64,000 nt of DNA, from assembly GCA_913778085.1 (NCBI GenBank), contig CAJYXJ010000042.1, positions 1 to 64,000 of the forward strand, in the 5' to 3' direction. The notes below the pieces were generated by a model that searched no databases, was not told the DNA's origin, and saw nothing but the letters and a program-made list of their open reading frames with translations. The stretch is from an uncultured Chryseobacterium sp. Its GTDB lineage: Bacteria; Bacteroidota; Bacteroidia; Flavobacteriales; Weeksellaceae. The translations under genes and the position numbers were made by a program. Below are positions 1 through 8,918 of this stretch, piece by piece (position 1 is the first letter of the stretch; each line of letters starts with the position of its first letter).

Positions 1-320
1 AATTCAAATTCTATTATATCTTTGTCTAGTACTTCGTACATGGGCTGGGAAGTTTAATTTGTTTTTTGCAACTACAATATCTTAAATCCCAGCCTTTTTT
101 CCAAACAGAAAAGTTTAAATGACTTCAATATAAATCCGTATACCAATTTCATAGTAATGGAAATTAAAGTATGAAGAGCGTAACAAATGAAGAAACTGTC
201 GACATGATGCGGAAAAAGATCAAGAAAACAATGATTCGATTAAAATACTTAACAAGGGGTTAAATATTGATCCTATAATCTCATATTTACCCTTAAAATG
301 GTCCTGTTTCGGCGGAGTTT
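1..320. other. 5' edge, no convincing gene
   Basis: This stretch holds a terminator-like inverted repeat (43-100). It also holds a 30-codon frame at 171-263 on the plus strand, lysine/methionine rich, which I cannot support as a gene. Nothing else is recognisable. Confidence 0.5.
43..100 (+). terminator. terminator-like hairpin with long loop
   Basis: GGCTGGGA at 43-50 pairs perfectly with TCCCAGCC at 87-94 and is followed at once by six T. The 36-nt loop is long for a classical terminator. It probably ends a gene lying left of the window. Confidence 0.4.
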
Positions 321-353
321 TTGATGTTTGTATTCTTGATTAAAACTAAAGAA

Positions 354-845
354 ATGGCTAAGGCAGAAAAAAGTATTTTCGAAAGATTTTCAGATTGGGC
401 ATCCAAATTTACGGGAAGTTCTTACGCGTTTATAGGTGCTACCTTAATTGTTGTTCTTTGGGCAGCTTCAGGACCCATATTCAAATATTCGGAAAACTGG
501 CAGCTTGTCATCAATACCGGGACAACCATCATCACTTTCCTGATGGTATTCCTGATTCAGAAAGCACAGAATAAAGACTCGAAAGCCATCCAGATCAAAC
601 TGAACGAACTCATTGCCGCTAATGAAAAAGCCAGCAATAGGATCGTTGATATCGAGGACCTAACGGAGAAGGAGTTAGACCAGCTGCATTGTTATTATGA
701 AAAACTGGCAGACTTTGCAGAGGAAGACGAAGACATCCATGCTTCCCATTCTATTGATGCCGCGCAACAGAACCAAGACCATAAGGATGAAATGTTCAGA
801 AAAAGACATAAAGAATGGTCACAAAATAGAGATAAGGAAGCATAA
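354..845 (+). CDS. low-affinity iron permease family protein
   Basis: A 163-residue inner-membrane protein. Two hydrophobic segments (about residues 22-43 and 50-68) are followed by a charged stretch beginning AQNKDSKAIQIKLNELI and an acidic, helical C-terminus. This arrangement, with QN-x-D-x-x-A followed by KL-x-ELI, is that of the low affinity iron permease family (PF04120), whose transport role in bacteria is poorly tested. I chose ATG 354 over an upstream TTG/ATG pair at 321/324, because family members begin shortly before the first membrane segment and the 11 extra residues look like translated leader. The gene stands alone, with a possible terminator across its stop codon. Confidence 0.75.
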   Translation: MAKAEKSIFERFSDWASKFTGSSYAFIGATLIVVLWAASGPIFKYSENWQLVINTGTTIITFLMVFLIQKAQNKDSKAIQIKLNELIAANEKASNRIVDIEDLTEKELDQLHCYYEKLADFAEEDEDIHASHSIDAAQQNQDHKDEMFRKRHKEWSQNRDKEA

Positions 846-873
846 CAGATAATCTCTAATCTTTATCTCTTTT
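828..873 (+). terminator. possible terminator across stop codon
   Basis: AGAGATAA (828-835) pairs with TTATCTCT (863-870), followed by T residues. The 3' end of the preceding reading frame lies inside the stem and loop. The loop is long, so confidence is limited. Confidence 0.35.
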
Positions 874-923
874 CAGACAGTTTTGAGTTTTTGTCTTTTT
901 ATTTGCGCGATAAAATTTGAACT

Positions 924-1315
924 ATGAAAAACTATTATCTTTACTATCTGTATTCTATAATTTTTTCTTGCGAAAAAGAAACCGATGTGAATTCTAACAA
1001 TTCTCACATCGAAGTCCTTCAAAAAAATCTTCATCTGGAAACGACGCTTCAAAATCAATGAGTGTTGGCGAGCAGCACAATTTTTATTTAAATGAATTAT
1101 ATATTCATCTTAAAGGTAAAAATGATTTAAGGATTTTTAATATCGATAAGTATTCGCATGATTATTTTTCTACCCTTGAAAATGGTAATGAAGCAAATAA
1201 ACAATACGAATTTGTAAGAACCGGAGGAAGTATGCTTCTCAGTTCAGCACGGAATTCAATTCAGAAATTCACAATAATTAAAGTTGTTGAGACTTTTAAC
1301 TTTTGCTTAATCTAA
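924..1315 (+). pseudogene. broken small lipoprotein gene
   Basis: ATG 924 opens a 45-codon frame with a lipoprotein-like start (hydrophobic run ending in SIIFSCEK) that stops at TGA 1059-1061. A second frame begins at ATG 1058 on the overlapping ATGA and runs 85 codons to 1315. Together they resemble one lipoprotein of about 130 residues split by a frameshift. The second part has no signal sequence of its own, although translational coupling of two genes through ATGA cannot be excluded. No family is recognised. Confidence 0.4.
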
Positions 1316-1445
1316 GAAAAAAGCCAAAAAATGCAGATTACAATTCACAATCGCTAATTTTTCGAATTTTCTTGTAAATACGTTTAAACAACTTCATTGT
1401 AAAAAATGCATATTGGCCAAGACAATAATAATTTTATAAAGTGAT

Positions 1446-1946
1446 TTAAAAATTAATTGCTGTAAGTTTTTTAACTTCCCTTAAAAAATCATTATTATAC
1501 TGAACTGAAAAATATTTATTTAAAGATTTCTTATCGGTTACATAGAATTCTTGAAATTTTAAATTTTGATCATTGCTGTCATTTCCGTAGGTGCCAACTG
1601 TACCATCTCTATATATTCCTACTTCATTGGTATTTTTATGATTATCAAAAAGGATGTTGATTGGCATTCTACTACCTGAAGAATCTACAAAATAATATTC
1701 ATGCTTTATAAAGCCGTATTCAGGTTTGGCTTTTGTTAATAGTATTCCATTTGCAGGGATTCTATAGACCCTTTTTCCCTTTTCATATTTAATATCCTGC
1801 CCTTTTGCCTGATTAAAAATTATATTAACCTTTCCTCTGTAGCTATTCGGTATTAAATAAATCTCTGCCTCAGGTTTCTGTTCTGAACACGAGTTTAATC
1901 CTAATGTAAATAAGATTAAAAGAAATAATGCTTTTATATTTTTCAT
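1446..1946 (-). CDS. DUF6843-like lipoprotein, possible immunity protein
   Basis: A 166-residue lipoprotein. The signal peptide runs to the lipobox LGLNSC with cysteine 20, and the rest is predicted to sit in the periplasm. The first mature segment, IYLIPNSYRGKVNIIFNQ, resembles the DUF6843 family (recalled, function unknown). It follows the gene at 1964-2974 by 17 bp on the same strand and is almost certainly co-transcribed with it. Because that neighbour has a conserved N-terminus and a variable C-terminus, and because the next cassette has the same order of large gene then small lipoprotein, I infer an immunity role. The pairing is the only evidence for that. Confidence 0.6.
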   Translation of the reverse strand: MKNIKALFLLILFTLGLNSCSEQKPEAEIYLIPNSYRGKVNIIFNQAKGQDIKYEKGKRVYRIPANGILLTKAKPEYGFIKHEYYFVDSSGSRMPINILFDNHKNTNEVGIYRDGTVGTYGNDSNDQNLKFQEFYVTDKKSLNKYFSVQYNNDFLREVKKLTAINF

Positions 1947-1963
1947 AAAAATTTAAATTATTT

Positions 1964-2974
1964 TTACCAACGTCCACTTGCTCCTTTTAGTCCAAATGAA
2001 CCTTTTCTTTCTGATTTATTGTGATCTTCAAAGTTTAAGGGTATACTTTGCATCATTTTATTCCATTCTTGGACACTATATATAATATTTCCCATCTTTA
2101 TACCCGTAAATACTCCACGGTTATCAATAGTGACTGTAAAATTTGCAGTCATCATGGGTCTGTTATTGTCTCCCGGTAAACTTGTGAAAGGATTACCATC
2201 ATAAGGGCTAACACCAATAAACAGTGCATTCCCTTTAGTATCTTGTATAAATGTTTCGGCCGCCGGGAATCTATCTCCATATTGTACCGCTAGAATATCT
2301 AACCTGCCGGTTTTGGTATTCTCTGTTATTGAAAATTTAGTTTTGACATCAATATCGGGCGAAAGAAGAACAAGTGGATTATGTCCGGACATTGTTGACA
2401 CCCATGATACTGTATGGCTCCCGTCTTTATTCACTTTATACGTAAAGTCAGAAATATTTCCTCTGTCATCTGGAGCTGTTTTTGTTCCCAATTCAGGGTG
2501 ATGTGACGGGTCTGATTTTGTAACTAAATTCCAATACCGGTGCTTGGAAGGATCCATAGTATAGCTTTGGCTTAGTCTGGAAGTTGCGCTTAAGGAAGTA
2601 GTATATCCTCTGTCAGCACCGTCTCCGTCAAATCCACCCCCAAAAGTTTTAAACGGAGCAAATGCCCTGGTGTAAATAGGATATGGCCAACGCCCGTCTA
2701 AACCGATAAAATCTGGAGATTGTTTATTTGTTATTTCCGACTTCAAATCCTGATAAATACGTATTTGATCGATATTTAACGTCATCAGATACCTTTTTTC
2801 GATATCTTTAGTTTCAGGATGATTGATATTGCCTGTTTTTTCAAGGCTTTCCTGAAGCTTTTGATACAGTATTTCTGCACCTTTGTGGTAAATGTTTTGT
2901 GGATCATGTACAGATAGCCGCTGCATTTGCAGGTGAGGCTTACCGTTTGATTCTACAGGGCTTATTAATTTCAT
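1964..2974 (-). CDS. polymorphic-toxin-like protein, variable C-terminus
   Basis: A 336-residue protein without signal peptide. Residues 1 to about 75 are nearly the same as those of the gene at 3569-4528, with shared runs KPHLQMQRL and LQESLEKTGNINHPET. After that point the two proteins are unrelated. The C-terminal part here is glycine/aspartate rich and beta-strand-like: APFKTFGGGFDGDGADRGY, a serine/threonine-rich run, then a segment around MTANFTVTIDNRGVFTG. It faintly recalls DUF3238-type domains, but I do not assign it. A shared leader domain with swapped tails, followed by a small lipoprotein gene, is how polymorphic toxins are organised, so toxin activity is an inference. Confidence 0.55.
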   Translation of the reverse strand: MKLISPVESNGKPHLQMQRLSVHDPQNIYHKGAEILYQKLQESLEKTGNINHPETKDIEKRYLMTLNIDQIRIYQDLKSEITNKQSPDFIGLDGRWPYPIYTRAFAPFKTFGGGFDGDGADRGYTTSLSATSRLSQSYTMDPSKHRYWNLVTKSDPSHHPELGTKTAPDDRGNISDFTYKVNKDGSHTVSWVSTMSGHNPLVLLSPDIDVKTKFSITENTKTGRLDILAVQYGDRFPAAETFIQDTKGNALFIGVSPYDGNPFTSLPGDNNRPMMTANFTVTIDNRGVFTGIKMGNIIYSVQEWNKMMQSIPLNFEDHNKSERKGSFGLKGASGRW

Positions 2975-3122
2975 GGTTGGTTCTTTTATTTTTCACGTTG
3001 GATTCACTTTTCAAACAGCCCTCTGTTTCTGATAATAACTTCCAGAGGACACCTTCTATGAGCTGTTCATATTAAAAGCGTGATGCTGGAAAAGATATTT
3101 GAATGCTTCGCTTGTTAATCAG

Positions 3123-3548
3123 TTATTCTATTTTTTTAAATATATAATTATATGTATTGAGTTCAATTCTTGAAACATCTTTATCATTTTTGGGCTTTTC
3201 CCAATAACTATTCGTTAGAAGACCAATCTCCGGTTTCGAGAATATCATCTCTGATTCATTATGATCAAAAAACAACAGGAAATCATTAAATGCAATATGC
3301 CTACCGTCTATTTCCATTGTACCCTCCGTTTTATATAATAAAGTGCTCTTATCCTTAGCATAGATTTTATTATTAAATGTAAAGTCTGAATTGATTATCA
3401 GTACCGATGCCTCCCCAGAGGGAAATTTATATAAATATTTACCAGGTAGATATTTTTGTACCTCTTTTTCAGTGTAATAGTTACAGCTGAACACACAGAT
3501 GGAAAATAGGATTATTAAGCCAATCTTGACGAACTTGTTATTTATCAT
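3123..3548 (-). CDS. small lipoprotein, possible immunity protein
   Basis: A 141-residue lipoprotein with signal peptide and lipobox FSICVFSC (cysteine 22), probably periplasmic and membrane anchored. The mature part is beta-rich, with GKYLYKFPSGEASVLIINSD near its start, and resembles the short lipocalin-like lipoproteins common in flavobacteria. I recognise no family. It lies 20 bp downstream of the gene at 3569-4528 on the same strand, repeating the layout of the neighbouring cassette. Its sequence is unrelated to the lipoprotein at 1446-1946, as expected if each is matched to a different toxin tail. Confidence 0.55.
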   Translation of the reverse strand: MINNKFVKIGLIILFSICVFSCNYYTEKEVQKYLPGKYLYKFPSGEASVLIINSDFTFNNKIYAKDKSTLLYKTEGTMEIDGRHIAFNDFLLFFDHNESEMIFSKPEIGLLTNSYWEKPKNDKDVSRIELNTYNYIFKKIE

Positions 3549-3568
3549 CGTATTAATAGTTTATATAT

Positions 3569-4528
3569 TTATCTGAACAAATTTGACACTTGTCTTGAGA
3601 TGGCGGCCTTATGTATCTTGGTCGTTAGATTATAATTAACCTGTATTGTTCTCATATACCCATTTGGCCCGTAATAGTTATTAGGAATGGTGGATTGTCC
3701 GGAATATTTACCTTTCACCGGCGGATTTCTAGTACCCGATGTTGCTCCCATATAATCGGTGCAAGTTATATTCACTGTATAGGTATCTAAAAAATTGCCA
3801 TGATCTACTTTTACAATTTTTGCTTTTGCAATAAAACTTCCGTGAAATGTACTTGTTGGATTGGAAACAATATTGCTCAGGGCATCTGCCATATATGTTT
3901 TATCATCCAGCCATTGATTCCCGGTGTTGAATTTCTTAGGATTATTTCGGCTGACATCGGAAAATCTGGTGCCTGTTTCGATGTAATTGGCGATAAGTTT
4001 TTCTGTCCCGTAATATATTTCTTCAATCTGTAAAAATTGTTTTCCCATTTTGGAATTTTCATCAAAATTTCTCACAGCTTTACCTGTTCCAAACACCCAT
4101 TGATAAAACAATGAATAGGCATCAACGTCTTTATCTGACTTTTCACGAGAAAGTCCACCTCCCGAAACTGCATTGGCCGTCTCGGCAATTTCTTGATATT
4201 TCATCCGATAAGCCTTCTGGTCATCCGATTCTTTTCTGCCACAAGTACCGCATGATCTTTTTTTAGTTGAACCGTCTGGCAGATAAATTTGTGATCTCAA
4301 TTTGTTATACCGCTGAATTTGATCGATGCTTAAAGTCTGCATAAATTTTTTTTCGATTTCTCTAGTTTCGGGATGATTGATATTGCCAGTTTTTTCCAGG
4401 CTTTCCTGAAGCTTTTTATACAGCATTTCTGCACCTTTGTCGTAGATGTTTTGTGAACCATGTACAGCTAAACGCTGCATTTGCAGGTGAGGTTTGTTAT
4501 GCGCCTCTACAGAACTTATTGATTTCAT
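3569..4528 (-). CDS. polymorphic-toxin-like protein, second cassette
   Basis: A 319-residue protein without signal peptide. Residues 1 to about 75 match the gene at 1964-2974 (ISSVEAHNKPHLQMQRLAVH and onward). A linker with CGTCGRK (possible metal-binding Cys pair) and a helical stretch follow, then LFYQWVFGTGKAVRNF and a C-terminal region with a beta-like run VDHGNFLDTYTVNITCTDY. The tail is not similar to its neighbour. I do not recognise the tail family. Context (shared leader, divergent tail, lipoprotein gene 20 bp downstream) suggests a secreted effector. The secretion route is not visible in this window, since no VgrG, Hcp or type IX sorting tail is present. Confidence 0.55.
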   Translation of the reverse strand: MKSISSVEAHNKPHLQMQRLAVHGSQNIYDKGAEMLYKKLQESLEKTGNINHPETREIEKKFMQTLSIDQIQRYNKLRSQIYLPDGSTKKRSCGTCGRKESDDQKAYRMKYQEIAETANAVSGGGLSREKSDKDVDAYSLFYQWVFGTGKAVRNFDENSKMGKQFLQIEEIYYGTEKLIANYIETGTRFSDVSRNNPKKFNTGNQWLDDKTYMADALSNIVSNPTSTFHGSFIAKAKIVKVDHGNFLDTYTVNITCTDYMGATSGTRNPPVKGKYSGQSTIPNNYYGPNGYMRTIQVNYNLTTKIHKAAISRQVSNLFR

Positions 4529-4651
4529 ATTTTATATTTTCAGTGGCCAAATTTCATTCTTTTTTTCGGAAATCCTCTACTTTATCAGCCATGCTTTCCG
4601 TAGTTTCAGCAAAGAGTTTATAAAAAGGTATGACAGTTTATTGTTTTTAAA

Positions 4652-7354
4652 CTACCTCATAAAATATCCAAAATAAGAACAGCTCCCCATCAGTTCCTTT
4701 GCGGTTTCCGTATTGGCGTATTGGTTTTTAAGTACTGCAAAATACGTTCTGTATTTCTGATTTTTAATCTGATCCAGCTGCTTTTGGTAAGCATCGCTTT
4801 TCTCACTGTATTTCGGATCCGAATAATCAATCGTGGAGGGATGTTTTGCTTCGTATTGGTAATATTTGCCTTGTTCCGCACTGGCCATCTGGAAAAGCAT
4901 CCTTGCTTTCTGTTCCCGGTCTGCGGATAAGTCAAAGGCTTTTTTGTAATAACTGATGGCAAGATCAAAATTGTCCGGCTCGATATAGCTTCGGTCCGTA
5001 AAGTTTTTATAATAATACTGATACGGGTTTTTACGTTCTGTGCTCCAGAAATCATATTTTCCGCCATTAGTATTGTCGATGTCCATTACAAAAAGCTGTC
5101 GGTAATAGCCCAAGATCGAAGTATTGTACAGCAGATTTCCGATCAGCTGGTTGGCCGTAGCGGCCTTTACATCTTTTCCTAAACCTATTCTTTTAAGTTG
5201 AAGCAAAGCATCCGCAAGTTCCAGTTTGTTCATCGCGGGTTTAATGAAAGGAAACTGGGAATAATTCTCTTTTTTCATGCTTTCCTCAGGCGTACTCTGG
5301 AAGCTTTCCCAGACATTGTGCCCGAAGACAAGATCAGAGATATTATTGAATCCGTTATATGCCGTAGCCGGGTATTGAATCGGTACCGCTTTTTTTGCGT
5401 CGTAATTCCAGTCAGCTCTTGGGATGCCGTTGAAGCCTTCGGCTTTTGCATAATATGATTTTGCCTTTTCAAAGTCTGCCTGTCTCATCGCACGGTCGCC
5501 ATAGATCACAGCAAAAAAAGCATCGATATTTCCGACATCATCAATGTTTTTAGCGATAATCTGTTCCTCAAATTTTGTTTTATTGGGTTTCTTATAAAAA
5601 TCTTCCACACTTTTTACCAGGCTTGAGTTCGGATTGTACTGAAGGTCCGAAAGCTTATTGTTCATCAGGAAGGACTTTCCGTCTTCGCCCTGAAGGAAAT
5701 AGCGGTTGGCCAGGACATCCTTCAGGAAGTCTTTAGTAGAAGGCACTTCACCGTAATAATCATCTGCAGCGTCCGTGCTGTCTTTTTTAACTTCCGGCTG
5801 ATCCACAAAATATTCAGCATAATCTTTCATTAGGTGATCTTCGTATTCGGCGTCTATCTTCGGCTGGGAAACAATATCGTTCAGGATTTTCATTCTCTTG
5901 ATCTGCTCCTGGTATTCCGGATTCGTTGTTGTTATTTCATTTAAGATTTCAGTACTTGCTTTGTAGTCTTTCTTTAAAAATTTAAGGTACGCATCAGCAA
6001 TCTGCCAGTATTCATCCTTGGATTTCTCTTTGGCTTTGTCGGTAAATTTCTCCAATTCATCCAGAAAGTCCTTTGTTTTGTTATCATACCAATAATTGTT
6101 TTTGCTAAATACCGGAATCCGGTTCGGATTGTCCAGCAGTTCGTCATCACTCTGGTCTGTTTTGCTTTCCGTTGAATTTTTATCTTTTTTACTGCTGAAA
6201 AGATTTTTGAAAAACCGTACAATCTTCTGCCAGAAGGAAAGTTCTTCTTTTTTCGGCTCCTGGGTTACCGCTTTCGGCTGATCCGGTGTTTTGCCTGAAG
6301 CAGCGGTTTGGGCGGAAGAGGATCCATCAGCGTCCTGATAATAATAAATCGGAAGATAGCTTCGCTCCAGTTCATTGATGCTCCGTACGGCCATTACCTT
6401 AAGGATTTCCGAATCCGGATCGATCTCAAACATCTTTTCCATCGTTGGAATAGGATTGTTGAAATCTTCATAGCCCAACAGGAAATAAGCCATGTTTTTC
6501 TCCTGGTTGGTTCCTGCCCTTTTCAGGATATTATTAAAAGAAGCGGTGTCCGAAAGCTTCATTGAGACAAAAGCGGATTCTTTACGGCTTTTGCTGTTCA
6601 TGAACACCTGGAAAAAGTTCCAGTTGGCATCGCTCTTCATTTCGAGGCCGCGCTGTGCACCCGCCAGTTGATCCAGAGCCATAAAATAAGCGGATCCTCT
6701 TAGCCTGATCGGCTCCACATACATTTTAAATGCCTGAAGGGCAGCATCGTAGTTTCTTGTATAATGATTGAACCGTACCAGCTGATACCCGTACCGCTGT
6801 TTGATTTCCGGATTTTTCGCGGCATTGTAAAGGGAAGTGAGTGCAGCAATTGTTTTGCCGTAATCCAGATTGGTAGCGTTCTTGCCGCTTTCATTCTCCC
6901 GATAATAAAAGGAATCCGGTGTTTCAACATAGTTTATTTTCATATAGGGCTCAAGATATTTGGCCTCAATGAGATAGTCTACCGCTTCGCGGTATTTCGG
7001 ATAAAATCCTGCCCCGAGCTTCACTAGCAATGCATTGGAAGGAGTTCCCTTCTTGAGGGCATTCAGATCATTGATGCCCATCTTGTTTATCAGGTAATCC
7101 GTTTCAGCGTAGTTTAATTGGTTGTTAAAGAATTTCTTCCATGCATAAATATTATCATCCGGAATCTGTGACGGCTTGAAATCCGAATAGAACCTGGTGG
7201 AATAAGTGTGTAAAAACGGAAGGTATGATTTATCCCGGATAATGCTCTGGGTAAAAAGGTTGAAATATTCATAATCCGGATCTGACCATGCGCAGGCACT
7301 GGATTCAGTATAGAAAAGCGAAAGAACCGCAAGGGTAAGCAAAGACTTTTTCAT
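4652..7354 (-). CDS. large exported repeat protein, unknown function
   Basis: A 900-residue protein with an N-terminal signal sequence ending in YTESSACAW (cleavage after SSA, or a weak lipobox). The body is helical and rich in Tyr/Lys/Ala with TPR-like pairs, for example FEKAKSYYAKAEGFNG and FDLAISYYKKAFDLSADREQ. A hydrophilic low-complexity linker sits near residues 340-400, with LSFWQKIVRFFKNLFSSKK inside it as a short amphipathic or basic hydrophobic patch. It is probably a periplasmic or outer-membrane-associated TPR-type scaffold. It lies between the toxin cassettes and a glycosidase-like lipoprotein gene, same strand, 57 bp downstream of the latter's stop. I cannot assign a family. Confidence 0.65.
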   Translation of the reverse strand: MKKSLLTLAVLSLFYTESSACAWSDPDYEYFNLFTQSIIRDKSYLPFLHTYSTRFYSDFKPSQIPDDNIYAWKKFFNNQLNYAETDYLINKMGINDLNALKKGTPSNALLVKLGAGFYPKYREAVDYLIEAKYLEPYMKINYVETPDSFYYRENESGKNATNLDYGKTIAALTSLYNAAKNPEIKQRYGYQLVRFNHYTRNYDAALQAFKMYVEPIRLRGSAYFMALDQLAGAQRGLEMKSDANWNFFQVFMNSKSRKESAFVSMKLSDTASFNNILKRAGTNQEKNMAYFLLGYEDFNNPIPTMEKMFEIDPDSEILKVMAVRSINELERSYLPIYYYQDADGSSSAQTAASGKTPDQPKAVTQEPKKEELSFWQKIVRFFKNLFSSKKDKNSTESKTDQSDDELLDNPNRIPVFSKNNYWYDNKTKDFLDELEKFTDKAKEKSKDEYWQIADAYLKFLKKDYKASTEILNEITTTNPEYQEQIKRMKILNDIVSQPKIDAEYEDHLMKDYAEYFVDQPEVKKDSTDAADDYYGEVPSTKDFLKDVLANRYFLQGEDGKSFLMNNKLSDLQYNPNSSLVKSVEDFYKKPNKTKFEEQIIAKNIDDVGNIDAFFAVIYGDRAMRQADFEKAKSYYAKAEGFNGIPRADWNYDAKKAVPIQYPATAYNGFNNISDLVFGHNVWESFQSTPEESMKKENYSQFPFIKPAMNKLELADALLQLKRIGLGKDVKAATANQLIGNLLYNTSILGYYRQLFVMDIDNTNGGKYDFWSTERKNPYQYYYKNFTDRSYIEPDNFDLAISYYKKAFDLSADREQKARMLFQMASAEQGKYYQYEAKHPSTIDYSDPKYSEKSDAYQKQLDQIKNQKYRTYFAVLKNQYANTETAKELMGSCSYFGYFMR

Positions 7355-7431
7355 TTTATGATGGTGTTTTTAGTTTGTAATTCTAATAGGTTTTATTTGA
7401 AGAATCAGCCGCCTGTTAAACGAAACAGTAT

Positions 7432-8412
7432 TTAAAAATCAAACCGCTGTCCTGTAACAAATTTACGGTCTAATTGATAATAAATAATATCGAAAGGCTT
7501 TATTTTTTTCTCCAAGAAATGCACCACATCCTGAAGCTGTTCGTCTGAAATTTCTTCCACTTTAATCCTGAATCCTTTATTCAGATAATGGCCGAAATAG
7601 AATCCGTCTTCCAGGACTTCGGCTTCCGTACCGGAGATTTTTTTAAGAGATGGACTGTCAAGGTCTTTTGTGGACAGGGCATTGATCAGCCGGTGCTTGC
7701 CCAGATGGTTCGTCACGATGCCCCACGAATAAATCGGTAATGCAACTGCAATGTTTTTAGAAGGATAGTCGTCAATATTCGAAAGGTAGTTTTTCAGTGT
7801 GTTTACATCAAGAATCGAATTTCTGTCTGAATTTTCCAGCGGAGAGGAAGTGGAATAGCACATGAGATAAACCTTATCCACAGGCGGAATGCCCATTAGC
7901 TTTTTATCCTTTACCTGATGCAGCCTGAGCGTGCAGGTAACGGATTTTTCTGAAACCGTTCTCAATTCATTTAAAAATTTAAAATAATCGTCCCGGATGC
8001 CGGCGGTCCAGTCACAGTCGATCTGAATTTCACTTCCTGTTTTTAATTGGTACTCCGAAGCTTTCTTCCGGATCAGGGCGTAGATGCTTTCAGCCAGGAA
8101 TTTGGTTTCCTGAGCAGTAATGTTCAGGAACGTGCGGTTGGTTATAAAAACCGTAGGAATGATCTTTTTACCGGTGATGAAACTTTTGTCTTTTGCAATT
8201 ACTCCTACCGGTTGAAATTTTCCGTTGATTTTGTCCACATCAAAAAACCTGGTATATAAATATGGAACGGTAGCTTTCTGCAATGCAATATTTTCAGCAT
8301 TGTTTAAAGCCAGACGGGTTTTCCAATAATAAAAGGTATACCGGTGCGGCGGCTGTTTGCTACAGGAAACAAGCAGCAGAAAAATAGCAATAAAGCGTAG
8401 TGCAGTTTTCAT
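7432..8412 (-). CDS. glycosidase-like lipoprotein, unknown specificity
   Basis: The reading frame opens at 8502, but the only sensible start is ATG 8412. From there a signal peptide MKTALRFIAIFLLLVSC with lipobox cysteine 17 begins; the 30 upstream residues are polar and unlike a leader. The 326-residue product has alternating strand/helix segments with IQIDCDWTAGIRDDYFKFL, VYLMCYSTSSPL and AVALPIYSWG, which recall a TIM-barrel fold of GH18-like or DUF-type putative glycosidases. A DxxDxDxE chitinase motif is not evident, so catalytic activity is doubtful. It is upstream of the 900-residue exported protein gene in the same direction, with a short gap. Confidence 0.6.
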   Translation of the reverse strand: MKTALRFIAIFLLLVSCSKQPPHRYTFYYWKTRLALNNAENIALQKATVPYLYTRFFDVDKINGKFQPVGVIAKDKSFITGKKIIPTVFITNRTFLNITAQETKFLAESIYALIRKKASEYQLKTGSEIQIDCDWTAGIRDDYFKFLNELRTVSEKSVTCTLRLHQVKDKKLMGIPPVDKVYLMCYSTSSPLENSDRNSILDVNTLKNYLSNIDDYPSKNIAVALPIYSWGIVTNHLGKHRLINALSTKDLDSPSLKKISGTEAEVLEDGFYFGHYLNKGFRIKVEEISDEQLQDVVHFLEKKIKPFDIIYYQLDRKFVTGQRFDF

Positions 8413-8918
8413 CAGATCTACAAGGTGCTTCTGAATTGGTAATCTGTTCCGATGATCTCCGGGATCATGCGGGGCGTCTCTTGAACTAAATCTTTCAGTC
8501 ATAGTTATCTTTCAGTATCTGCATGGGCCCGGCAGCCATGAGTCAGGCGGTCAGATTACTTATTAATCAAAAAATAATCAGATCGCAGCAAAAATTACAC
8601 CGTAAAATTACGCTAAATGCCTTTAGGTAATGGTTAGTTTTTTTAAAATATAAATATGCTTTAAACAAAAATCAACTTATTTTTAATTTTTTTAATGTTC
8701 AAAAAACTTTCGGGTGTGATTTACCCCGGATTTCACCAAAAGTTTCTAAATCATTAAAAATCAAAATATTTTGCAGTAAATATTTGCCAGTTATAAAATT
8801 ATTCATAAATTTGCACACTCATTTTCGGGGCGTAGTATGCCTATATCAAACGTAGAAATTGCTTCAGACTTCTGAAAATGGTGATAAATAAAGGATAAAT
8901 TTTATTATAATATAAACA
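8413..8918. other. intergenic region before ribosomal cluster
   Basis: About 500 bp between divergent transcription units. No rpsJ or other gene is found here. It holds the rplC promoter at 8783-8813 and then about 100 nt of untranslated leader. The 8590-8760 part is AT-rich and featureless. Confidence 0.6.
8783..8813 (+). promoter_or_regulatory. Bacteroidetes promoter of the ribosomal cluster
   Basis: TTTG at 8783-8786 and TAAATTTG at 8806-8813 are separated by 19 nt, a perfect match to the Bacteroidetes -33/-7 consensus. Transcription should start near 8820, leaving a leader of about 100 nt before rplC that could carry ribosomal-protein feedback control. Confidence 0.75.

Noticed and set aside
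8413-8918. Missing rpsJ hidden in another frame
   Set aside because: All frames were read for S10 motifs and none was found.
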